64,000 nt of DNA from Ischnura elegans (Eukaryota; Arthropoda; Insecta; Odonata; Coenagrionidae): positions 94,040,566 through 94,104,565 of the forward strand of contig NC_060251.1 in NCBI RefSeq assembly GCF_921293095.1. The letters are read 5' to 3'. A program made the translations under genes and the position numbers. Positions 1-9,288 of this stretch are shown here, one piece after another (position 1 is the first letter of the stretch; every line of letters begins with the position of its first letter). The notes beneath the pieces are model-generated. The model made no database searches, was not told the origin of the DNA, and saw only the letters and a list, made by a program, of their open reading frames with translations.

Positions 1-1939
1 CTCCACGACGAGTTGTAAAAATATCGTAGCATAGTTATACAAATTGTAAGATCCGTGATATTAAAAATTATTATTGCAACATTACCCATTTTTAGCATAT
101 TTTTTTTCAGAATTGAAAAACAATACTGTTTTGTTTGTATGTCTGAGGATCACTAAAAACCATAAGAAGCACACGCATTATCTACTCATTAGATGTTGTG
201 AAGTTACCTAAGAGATGATGTAATAAGCACATCCATGTTCACTGTTGTGCATCGCTGCAACGTTGTCTGGGGGTCCTTTGGATATTTGACAGGTATCCAT
301 GTAACGTGAATCGGATTAACATTCATATTGCACGGATGTCGTACGTAACGCCGACAATGTCCTCTGGATGCTGTAGGGATGTCGATTGCTGCTTAAGTGG
401 ACTTTAGCCACTCTCTCCCCGGCTAAGATTCCTTCGAAGACCTTTCTGGTCCATCGCAGCCTCCACCCCCACGACCGAGATGAGCGTCTTCCGCTCTCTC
501 GAACCCAGGACCCACAGGGTCGGCGACCTCTCTCTCCCCGCTCGACCGCTGCTTATTGTCCAACACACAAGTGGTCAGCGGATGATGCCAATCTCAGTCA
601 ACGGTCCTGCTCATTCATTTATTTACTCAGGTAGCCGCATTTTTTTCTTCTTAATGAACACAGTTTTGTACTACACTTCACACTCTAGTTTACTTTTTGA
701 GTGCGTGTTGGCGAGATGAAGACAATCGTCGAGGGGTAAGTGGATGATAAAAACGGACCAGCAGGACCCCATTCAAAATATTTGGAACAGATTAAGAAGG
801 ATGTACATTTCTTTTGCTATTCACCTCTTCTTAATATGAATTTTAGGTAATTTATTAAGAAATAAGTTTGGTGATTAATAATCGAAAGATTTAGATACAG
901 AATATAATTTATCGGCACTGCTATTGAAATAAATAGTTCATGTATGCAAATACATAAAAGTTTTAATAAAAGAACTGATATAGTTGGTTATAGCAAAGTA
1001 TATTGCAATCTAGTCATTCAAAATTGATTCACATAAAAATAATTTAAGCATATTATTGTAACGTAGTCACTAAAAAACAAACTAAACACCTAAATATAAG
1101 GCGTGTCTCATCAATCTTCTTAAAAAATTTTTACTTAAAATATATATTTGTTAAAATGTTTATTGTATACTTTTTGCTCCATAAAATTAATTTTAATACT
1201 AGACCACTTTCTTTATTTCTGTACCTCTTTATTGTATTTTATTTTTATACCTCTCATATTTTCGCAGAAAAATGAAAGATAAATTTGCAAAACGTCGGCA
1301 AATATGTTTTTTAATGAATGGTCTAAACATCAAGAGTTCATAGTTCAAAAGGATGTGAAAGAGAAGAAATAATTTCTCATCGAAATATTAGCTGACAGGA
1401 GAATTGAAGTTGAGCTACGTTTAGCAAAAGTATTGTTGAGCTGTGATGATGATGGAAAGAGCAAAAATATCCTCTGCTGGCAATAGTTTCACATATATAT
1501 TCAATGTAATTTTAAACTGCTATCCAGAGGGAAATGGTATTAGTTGATTTAAGAACGTACATATATATTTGGAGACTGGAGTTCAGCTCATGAGGGTTTC
1601 AGGAGGTAATTCTTCGCGTCCTTTCAATGACAAACCAACGTTTCTTCTCTGTAGTTTTCTCCTATGCCTTAATCTCATGTTACTTAGACGTAACACACAA
1701 TTGTGTTAATTCCTTAGGAATCAAATCTATTGTGGTAACTCGACGCGGCCGTCGAATAAATTTACGATTGACCGTAGAAATTATTACAGCTTCCAATGGA
1801 CCATTTACACATATGAAGAATTCGGCAAGTACGTAATAGAGCAGGGGAAAGAGATGAGACACGAAAGTGATGAAGCTGAAGGACTCTTATAAAGAGCATA
1901 AAACGTTACTTATTAAAAATTTCTATGTTCTAAGATAGC
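1..1939. other. No recognisable gene; A+T-rich unannotated DNA
   Basis: Only short ORFs without recognisable motifs occur here. A B-box-like stretch on the minus strand near 499-520 (GGGTTCGAGAG) hints at a decayed tRNA-derived SINE, but no A box was placed. I see nothing else that can be supported. Confidence 0.5.
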
Positions 1940-2365
1940 TCCACCAGTTATGCCGTGGGTTTGTTCGGGGGAAGAACGAATTCCAACACCGATCAGTACG
2001 GTAAAATGTCTCTCTTATTTCATCGCTTCTTTCGGACCTGGAAATATAATGGGGCTCTAATATAATGCTCTTCTTGTCGTTCTGTAAGATAATTGCTCAA
2101 ACGATCTAAGCCTAGCTCGCAGCCTCTGTTTTTAGCGGCTCCCAGCTTAAGTCGTTTAACATCTGTGTAACGCTCTCTGTACGACCGTTGTAGTTTTTGA
2201 TGGAATAGTTACGAGAGTTCTTGAAAAAAGCAATTAAAATGAGGTATCGTAATATTACGGAAATAATCTACATTTTTGATCGGAAATTTATCAAATAATA
2301 CGGTTTACGATTGCAATAGCAATAGCTCTAAATGATAGGTCGCTTCCAGGTTAGTCCATGCCTTC
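1940..2365 (-). mobile_element. LINE 3' fragment, family B (C-terminal end of RT ORF)
   Basis: On the minus strand, about 1947-2060 reads as the end of a non-LTR reverse transcriptase ORF: YISRSERSDEIRE, then YRTDRCWNSFFPRT. The same ending is found on the plus strand at 6440-7030 and on the minus strand at 28450-28985. Nucleotide similarity to the 28.5-kb copy continues toward 2360. Frameshifts and stops show an old, inactive 5'-truncated copy. The RT catalytic region is absent. The clade (CR1/L2/Rex-like) is inferred from the C-terminal style only. Confidence 0.65.
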
Positions 2366-2689
2366 AATCCCATATGCTTGCTGCATTTTCAAGGTGTGGC
2401 GAGACAAGATATTTTGTCTAATGAATAGTTATTAGATTGCGTTTTCCCCCCTGACCATGAAGGACTTCAATAAATGTTCGGTGGAACTCAAAAGTCATAT
2501 ACCTCCAATGTATCTTCCAAAATTCATGTATCTTCGCTTTTTTTGCAAACGTCTGTCACCCCCACCACAGGACTATTGAGGCGGCTTGAGGGATGGTGTG
2601 CACATGTAACCGAAATGTCGAGCCCTTCCGAAATCGTATCCTTGGTCACTCGCAAGGTAGGGAGTCTCTAAGGTTTCCTGAAGAGAATG

Positions 2690-2825
2690 ACTGGCCTGAA
2701 CGGCGAGGTATATCAATCATCTGTTCCCTGAAAGCGGTCGGTCAGTAATTTGTGTTTTTCTTTTTACTGCTCGGCCTACGCCGCAAGACGACTAAAGTCT
2801 TCGTGTTTGCGTGGTGGAGAAATTG
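2690..2825. repeat. Dispersed repeat, copy 1 (partner at 5588-5740)
   Basis: Shares an ordered set of blocks with 5588-5740: GAGG(T/C)ATATCAAT, GCGGTCGGTCAG and CGTGTTTGCGTGG, in the same order and strand. The spacing between blocks differs. No coding capacity or terminal structure was recognised, so the repeat class is unknown. Confidence 0.45.
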
Positions 2826-3282
2826 ATGTTAATTTAATTCTATTAAGTACTCATTCTACTGCGAATCCATCCTTTATCCAAACATTTTAATCTTAGGTAT
2901 TTTAATAATTTTTAATCTTGGGAAAAAGTGGATAAAAAAAATATTCGAAAATATCTCGGATTCCGTATTCGCGAATTCGATTTAAAAAAAAGAAAAAGAA
3001 AGCAGTTTGGTAATAGAAATAACTATCGAAAGATATTAAAAAGAAAAACAATCAATCTTTATAATCAAATTCCATTTTATTGAAAAAAATATTAAACTTT
3101 TTTAAACAATTCAAAAATATAAATAATTATTAAAAAAGCAATTTATTAATGCATCTACATTTTATGTAATTGCATTATTGTTCAACTGTCTAGTTTTAAA
3201 ATTTACGTTTGCCTTTTTCACGCAAACTACACTCATCACCGAAAGCGCAAATTAATACCCGAAAAATCATTATATATCTTAA

Positions 3283-4440
3283 CTGGCTTGTAGGGGCGAG
3301 TCACCGATTAAGATAAGTTTTGTATGGAGCATGTGAGAATTTATTCGATCGATTCCCCTCCAATCATTGACCCCCTCCAATCATCCATCTTCAATTCACA
3401 GTAAGCCATGTTGCCTATCATTCCATATAAAAATCATATACTCTTTCTTCCCTCCCCCGTCAGCCAAACATCAATTCAAGTTTTGGTGTTATCATTTTTC
3501 CCGTCATTCCAAGACTGTTTCAAATATTACCCCCCCGCTCACTACTCGCCTCATCCATACCTTCTATCTCCTCCGTATCTCATATAGAAGTCCTCTCTCC
3601 TAACCTACTGTACGTCATCCTTTGCACTATTTGCACGTTACACTTCGTCATCCTTTTTTTTTGCGTCCACTTCGCCTTAATTCTCCCACTTACCCACATT
3701 CCAAACGCTTCCAATCTCATCTCGCCCTCCTTCCTAAGTGTCCATGTTTCCCCACCGTAAAGTGCTACACTTCAGATCAGACACTGGTATTCATTTCAAC
3801 TCTTACATAACGATCCTCTTATAAGTCCCATTATTAGAGATGCGTGAAAATCGCAAATGCGTTAAATGCGATATGCGTAAATAAATGCGACATAGATGCG
3901 ATGACTGGACTTTTATGATATTTTTACGCAAACTTGCCTTTTCGACGGCAAGATTCGTACATTTTGTGCCGAGCGCAGTTTAAATGCTCAGCCGACACTC
4001 ACCTCTTAAAGCATGTGAGCGACTGGCCAGCTGCTAGTTGGCTGGGACTCTACGTGGCCGCGAACTACAAGTGGGCGCGGGCAAGCTACACCTCCGCCAC
4101 TTTATGTCTTATTCCTTAAATTATTATTGTTCTACAACATAATTATTTAAAATATTCTATATTTTGTCATATAACTGTGTTTCACTACATTTTACCGTCA
4201 TCTACCTCATTATGAAAATAAAAAATAGACGCTACAAAATGCGATAAACCGTTATTGAAAGTGCAATAAAATAAAATTGAAAGTACGATTTTCACGTATC
4301 TCTACCCATTTTGTTCACGAACGCCTCCATTTCTAACGTATTCTCTCCTAAATGAATTTCGCTATTCTTCTTCAGGTCTGACTCTTTACTTGCCTTTTCT
4401 TTAACCTCTTTTTGCTGTTTAGGAACTCACAGCTTAAATA
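3283..4440 (-). mobile_element. RTE-like LINE remnant, split by a hAT-type MITE
   Basis: On the minus strand, 3720-3826 reads ALYGGETWTLRKEGE followed by RLEAFGMWV. This C-terminal block is typical of RTE-type LINE ORFs and matches the copy at 57605-58660. The similarity stops at 3834, is interrupted by a 470-bp MITE, and resumes at 4305 (TTGTTCACGAACGCCTCC against CTGTTCATGAATGCCTCC in the other copy). Many stops and indels show a dead copy. RTE assignment is from motif style. Confidence 0.6.
3835..4304. mobile_element. hAT-type MITE inserted in an RTE-like LINE
   Basis: A 470-bp element with inverted ends TAGAGATGCGTGAAAATCG (left) and CGATTTTCACGTATCTCTA (right), which differ at one position. 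It is flanked by an 8-bp target duplication, CCCATTAT (3827-3834) and CCCATTTT (4305-4312), 7 of 8 identical. The 8-bp duplication and short ends fit hAT. No transposase is encoded. The host LINE sequence continues on both sides, which supports these boundaries. Confidence 0.8.
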
Positions 4441-4462
4441 GGCCTTCTGATATCCTTAAGGT

Positions 4463-5180
4463 TACATCACACGATCAATTTATCCGTCCCTCAGAGGGAT
4501 AGCTCCAGCGATAGCTTTTCAGGGACCAAAAGAGTGATCGTTTGACCCATCATTTCCTGAATCACAAGACCATTCCCACCGTCCCTTTTTCCATCGCTCT
4601 TTTTGTGACTTTCCATATTTACAACTACCATTCGATTAAAAGCCAAGCGTGGCGTTGCAATCGCTGTTAGCGGCCATACTTCCTGATTGGCCGAAAGATT
4701 TTGTCAGCGATGGTTTCAGGGACGTACCGAGAGATGGAAAAAGGGATGGGATTCCCATCCCTTTTTCCATCTCTCGGTAATCGCGGAAATTAAAGCAAAA
4801 CCCGTTTTAAAAAAATCTCTCCTGGCCACTGACAATGCACTATTAGTTAAGTACCATCTGCAAATGCAACCCACCAAACCTCACAATCCGCTCTCTTACC
4901 CAGCCATATCCCTTCCCCTTAATTTTCCCATAACTTATACTGTTACCTAATTCTGAACGTTCAAAACACAGTGACTTTTTTTAAACGACCCTGAGACTGC
5001 TTTTGGCTGGGACTGGTGAAAGATAAAAGTAAAGTGATATTCCGGAGCAGCGCGTACATCCCTGGTGCCGTCACGGAAAATATTCGCGGGAAACGCTCAT
5101 TTTTTCGCCATTATTAAAGCGTTGGTAGTTTCCACCGATAGTCGGTGGATTTTGCTGAACATTTTGAATGAATAACTCAA
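4463..5180. other. Non-coding block with a 55-nt palindrome; possible decayed MITE
   Basis: No gene recognised. ATCACACGATCAATTTATCC near 4467 resembles, in inverted order, GGATGGAAAAAACGATCGCG near 5520, so the block between may be a degraded DNA element. The match is imperfect and boundaries are uncertain. A perfect palindrome lies at 4725-4779 (listed separately). Confidence 0.3.
4725..4779. repeat. Perfect 55-nt palindrome
   Basis: Two 27-nt arms read as exact reverse complements around one central base at 4752 (core GGGATGGGATTCCCATCCC). It would form a long uninterrupted hairpin. It lies in a block with other MITE-like traces, so it may be the centre of a foldback element. Confidence 0.85.
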
Positions 5181-5262
5181 ACTTTGTTTTTCCACTGAAG
5201 ATGATGTTAACTGTCGAAACCGTGGTCGCGATTTTATAAAAAAAAATTTGTGGAAAAAAGTT
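5181..5262 (+). repeat. Penelope-like terminal-repeat fragment with hammerhead-like core
   Basis: Contains CTGAAGA (5195-5201), a short potential stem, then GAAAC (5216-5220), followed by an A+T-rich stretch ending TTTGTGGAAAAAAG. The order CTGANGA, stem, GAAA is that of the hammerhead ribozyme core. Similar sequence combinations recur at 12167-12386, 21880-21960 and 27042-27270. Hammerhead motifs in terminal repeats of Penelope-like retroelements are known. Assignment here is by resemblance only. Confidence 0.4.
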
Positions 5263-5273
5263 TGTTCGCGCAT

Positions 5274-5430
5274 CTTGACTTCTGGGTTGTCCACCGCGTC
5301 GATTCATCTTCGCACGACAGTTTCGCCGGCGTTGCATCAGGCGTCTTCAGGTTTGAAGTCTAGACTTCAAACCTGAGTCTGGACTGTCGTGCGAAGATGA
5401 ATCGACGCGGAGGACAACCCGGAAGTCAAG
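5274..5430. repeat. Imperfect foldback (two 47-nt arms) with inner 28-nt palindrome
   Basis: Left arm 5274-5320 and right arm 5384-5430 are near-perfect reverse complements. Between them, 5348-5375 is a perfect palindrome (CAGGTTTGAAGTCTAGACTT and onward). The nested hairpins suggest a foldback-type element or a palindromic duplication next to the Penelope-like fragment just upstream. Confidence 0.8.
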
Positions 5431-5587
5431 CTGCGCCTATTGAACCACTCCACGGTAACCTCCATCAACGAAGTTTAGTTTATTCACTCAAATATATCAT
5501 CAAAGCGATCGCTCAGAAAGGATGGAAAAAACGATCGCGTGATTCTGGCTCCACTGTCGTGTCCGTTTTCTTCTGATGCGTTGTCGC

Positions 5588-5740
5588 CTGAATTACGAGG
5601 CATATCAATTAGCCGCCATCCGCAGGCGGTCGGTCAGCGGTCTTCTTCTACGGACTCGGGCTTCTTCTTCCCCAAGAAGACAGCGCCCTCAGGGCGGGGG
5701 GGAGGGCGGCGCCCTCGTCGTGTTTGCGTGGGGGGAAGTT
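5588..5740. repeat. Dispersed repeat, copy 2 (partner at 2690-2825)
   Basis: Shares GAGGCATATCAAT, GCGGTCGGTCAG and CGTGTTTGCGTGG in the same order with 2690-2825. The right part of this copy is much more G-rich. Class unknown. Confidence 0.45.
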
Positions 5741-6035
5741 AAGGTCGTTGGGGGGCGGGGATTTTAAACTTGGGAGGGGTGGTAAGTATGCAGAAGGAGG
5801 AGGCGTGTGAGGGGAGGTAGGTGCGGAGGATGAATGGGAGGGGGGGAAGGCACGCAGCGCGAGGTTCCCAGTATCTTCGCCGGCAGTCTTCGGACGGAAA
5901 GCAACTCTGTAGTCGATCGGGCGCTCTGAAAACCTCACCGCACCCCCTGATAGACTCGAGTGGGCCCAAGTGCTGTTCCTTCAGGAGGAGTTCCGACTCT
6001 CTTCAGTTCTCCTGCCTTCGTACGGTGAGTACTCC
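5630..6035 (+). promoter_or_regulatory. GC-rich, CpG-rich block ending in a consensus 5' splice site
   Basis: The base composition is strongly GC-rich compared with the A+T-rich surroundings. Near its end lies an initiator-like TCAGTT (about 6003) and then TACGGTGAGTACT, a good match to a metazoan splice donor. This could be a promoter with a short non-coding first exon. No TATA box and no coding ORF support it, and GC-rich repeats are an alternative. Confidence 0.2.
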
Positions 6036-6087
6036 TTTAATTGAGCATACTATCTCCATTTGACCTCGCCTCGATAATTTTTGCCCG

Positions 6088-6205
6088 AATCGATTGTTCT
6101 CTCGGGATAACAATCGAAGGTTCTGTAGCATTCGTTTGTTGCGATCAAACGCCCATGTTAGATTCGCCCATGCAGGCACGTGCCAGGAAACCTAATCGGC
6201 CCCCT
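6088..6205. repeat. Unclassified dispersed repeat, copy 1 (partner at 7117-7245)
   Basis: Shares CGATTGTTC, TTGCGATCAAA, GATTCGCCCATGCAGGCAC and GCCAG(G/A)AA with 7117-7245, in the same order and orientation. The pair brackets the family B LINE fragment, about 1.03 kb apart. It may be a short direct repeat or two copies of a SINE-like element. Confidence 0.55.
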
Positions 6206-6439
6206 TTTATTCGTTGTGTACAAATATAAAAGACCTCTGCTGCCGAATTTGCAGTATAATACATGTATTTGCTGACGGCGTTGACATTAATTACAAAAAA
6301 TTAGTGATTAAACTTGATTTTGTAATTTATCTCCGGACTTAAACAACGTTTATACGGGGAAATAAGAGTAAGGACTCGAACTTGCAAATTTAGCACGAGC
6401 AAATGCACGATGGTACATTCATGAGTATGTCTTCAAACC

Positions 6440-7030
6440 TTCCCTATTTATATGTTCTGGATGGCGTCAACATAGAAGTGAAGGATGAGGTAAAGTATCT
6501 GAGAGTTACTTTAACCTAAAACCTATCGTGGGAAACACTTACAAGAAATATCTGTGGCAGAGCCCTGAAGTACCTAGGATTCGTCGAGCGTGCACACGGA
6601 AAGTTTCGGATGAAAATTTAAAGGAGGGGTGATACTTAACACTCCTCTGGCCACACCTTGAATATGCAGCGAGCATATGGAATCTGGCGCAGAAATACTC
6701 AATCCGAGAGCATAATAAAATACCAAGGAGAGCTGCGTCAAAATTCGTCAAAAAACTACTACGGGCGAACAGAGAACGTTACCCAGATGTTACCTAGAAT
6801 TAGGCTCGCAGCTGTTGGAGACTCGGAGGTTGAGTGCAAGGCTTAAATTCCTTGAGCAATTGAGAATAGATATCTTTCAGAGCGATACGGAGAACATAGT
6901 ATTAAACCCCCAATATATTTCCAGGTCCGACAGAGACGATAATTTATGAGAGTTATTTCTTCCGAACGGATAGGTGGAGACATTCGTTTTTCCCCGAACA
7001 ATGAAGTAATGTAATAAATGTTAGGCGGAA
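6440..7030 (+). mobile_element. LINE 3' fragment, family B (RT C-terminal region)
   Basis: Reads with frameshifts as VKYLRVTL, NLSWETLTRNICGRALKYLG, a stretch corresponding to HLEYAASIW, YYGRTENVTQML, then NPQYISRSDRDD and a terminal FFP-type block. These are the regions after the RT catalytic core in CR1/L2/Rex-type LINEs. The catalytic palm is missing because of 5' truncation. Several frameshifts and in-frame stops make it a pseudogene. It is the longest readable copy of this ending in the window. Confidence 0.7.
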
Positions 7031-7116
7031 CTTCGTTAGAGTATTTGCTCTTTATTTGTTTGCAGCTACTGTCCTAACACCGCCTAATGAGGGGTATTAT
7101 GTAGATTCATATTTTT

Positions 7117-7245
7117 ATGCAAATTGATTGTTCGCTGGGGCAGAAAATTATCGAACCAGGCTGGGACGAATCGCCAACTGTGCTGCATTCATTCATTGCG
7201 ATCAAAAGAGGGTTTGATTCGCCCATGCAGGCACTTAGCCAGAAA
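7117..7245. repeat. Unclassified dispersed repeat, copy 2
   Basis: Partner of 6088-6205. Shared blocks include GATTCGCCCATGCAGGCAC. No coding capacity. Confidence 0.55.
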
Positions 7246-7349
7246 TTTGCTTGGGAAGTGTGCGGGTTGTCTGATCTGATATTTTGTTATCAATTCGCTC
7301 TCACCGGAGTAGCTTACCTTTCATTTATTCAGCGATATATCTACTAAAA

Positions 7350-8849
7350 ATTATCTAAAATTCAGTTCATCGTTCCTTATTGGTAGAAATTATGAGATGT
7401 AATTATGTACATCGAAAATAGTGTAGTCGTTGAGGAAGGTTTAAAACTAATTTGGGAGTTGTTTGGATTTAAGGATTTGTCTGTTCCAGATTTTATAACT
7501 GGCTGACTGATATAGTGAGTGATTTAATAACCTTCTGTTTGCAGCAACAACTTCAGACGAGCAGATTTTAAAAGCCGGAGGACATTTAATTCTGAGTGAG
7601 AGGAAGCTGTGGAATCGCTCGCATGGCGCCACAGTCGCGAGACCGAATTTGGACAATGGTGCTCCCTGTTAAACCAAGTTGTTCGAATGGAATCAATCAT
7701 TCAAGGATAGATGGGTTGCTGAAGAGATTTATCGGCCCCAGTCTCAGAGCATGAGGAGGTTGGACGAGCTATACACAGAAAGTCATAATTAGATACCATC
7801 TGCAATGTATCAAATCTAGGAAAAGTGCACAAATACTCTTGCTACCATGCTAACCTTACCGCTTGAACAAGAATTATGTCGACGACTGGCAATTTAATCT
7901 AGTTCCCTAAGAGTTAGCTGAAGCAATCATTAGCTAACCACAAGAAAAAATGTTTATTTCTTCGCTAACTCGAGTAAACTAAGATTTTAACGGCTCCATC
8001 GACGATTTTTGTATGATCTCCGTGCTGCTGGATAAAGTTAGCTGTCGCTAAACCTTAGTGACGAAAGTTGCGGATTAAAGCCCTTGGTCACTTCAACATC
8101 GAGCTGATACTGGGTAGACCGTACAGGCACAGGAAACGAACAGTGAACATGAGCGCTGACACGTAGCCAGGGGGGAGAAGGGTTCGCGGCTTCAACCCCC
8201 GCTCCCCGAGATTTTTTCCCTTTATTCGATTCATATGCGGAGGAGACCAAGAGGATTTATTTACTTTTCCTGAATTTGATGCATTGTAGATCGTTGCTTA
8301 TTTTGATTTTCTTTTAATGGTTCGCCCAAACTCCTCATGGTGTGATGTGGGGTCCGATACATTTCCTCAACAACCATACTATCCTTGGGTGATTGGTTCC
8401 ATTTGAACAACTTCGCTTAGCAGCGAGAACCAACCCTTAAACATAACCAAATCCCGAATCAGTTTTAAACCTCCATCGGAGGCTTTCCAACTACGAAACT
8501 CAAAGTTTATTCGGTTAAGCATATTGTAGATTATACTAGAAATTACCTACCCCTTCTCTTTCAATACACAACCATTAAAATTTAAAAAAATATTGTCGAT
8601 AATGGCCTTTTAGAAAAATAAATAGATCAGATATTTTCCGTTTTTTTTATCCTTCATTCACTATTCGTGCTATTCGCAGCGAAACAACAACGGCATAAGA
8701 AGTTGATGTTGGTAGTCACGATAGATGCTGATCTGCGATAAAAATGTGTTAAAAATGTGTTAATACATCTACGACCATTTGTAATTGTAGAGTTTCAATT
8801 ATATTTTTCAATCACCAGATTGGTGCCATTTAAAAAAGAAATATTAAAC
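7350..8849. other. No recognisable feature
   Basis: About 1.5 kb with only short, motif-free ORFs on either strand and no obvious repeat structure seen by eye. Confidence 0.45.
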
Positions 8850-8922
8850 TGGAGGCGCCGGGTATCGATCCCGGTACCTCTCGCATGCTAAGCGAGCGCT
8901 CTACCATCTGAGCTACGCCCCC
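8850..8922 (-). tRNA. tRNA-Ala (AGC)
   Basis: The minus strand gives a complete 73-nt cloverleaf. The acceptor stem GGGGGCG pairs with CGCCTCC. The D arm is GCTC/GAGC, the anticodon stem CTCGC/GCGAG encloses loop TTAGCAT (anticodon AGC), and the T arm CCGGG/CCCGG encloses ATCGATA, followed by discriminator A. No intron. The 5' flank (8923-9190) is shared with two other tRNA-Ala copies, so this gene belongs to a duplicated unit. An ORF over it reading VAQMVERSLSMREVPGSIPG is a spurious translation of the tRNA. Confidence 0.93.
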
Positions 8923-9190
8923 AACTTGGAAATCGGTACGCATTGGAAAAGAATTTATATTACAGGATGGTAAAACCCTGTAGGCATTCAAGAGCAGTTC
9001 AAGGAAATTTAGGGAGGGGGTTGCTATAGCCAATCACCAGGGTAACCGGTTGCCGGGATTCATTCGAACTTTGAAGACCAACATCTAATGGGTGGAATGC
9101 TGTTGTGGCCCATTGGGTATCAAGGGTAGGGCATGGGATCAGCAAACCCGCAGTCTTAGTGCGGTGCATTCTTCAAATCTAATTCCACGC
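8923..9190 (-). repeat. Duplicated 5' flank of tRNA-Ala, copy 1
   Basis: Reverse complement of the flank upstream of the tRNA at 13020 and similar to 20568-20830. Shared blocks include ATTCATTCGAACTTTGAAG, GGTAACCGGTTGCCGGG and AATTTAGGGAGGGGGTTGC. The tRNA and about 250 bp of upstream DNA therefore moved or duplicated together. Confidence 0.75.
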
Positions 9191-9288
9191 TTTTTTGTAT
9201 TTACCTACAAAAAGTAATCCAATTCTTATCCTCCATTTATTACATCCTCTCCTTTACACCAGCACGCATTAAAATGTCGAGAAGACCC

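Noticed and set aside
5648-5969. Overlapping ORFs on both strands in the GC-rich block
   Set aside because: All are Pro/Arg/Ser-rich products of base bias, without conserved motifs.
8830-9033. ORF reading VAQMVERSLSMREVPGSIPG, also at 12798-13178 and 20421-20624
   Set aside because: It is the translation of a tRNA-Ala gene in one frame. The DNA folds as a complete tRNA and the peptide is an artefact.
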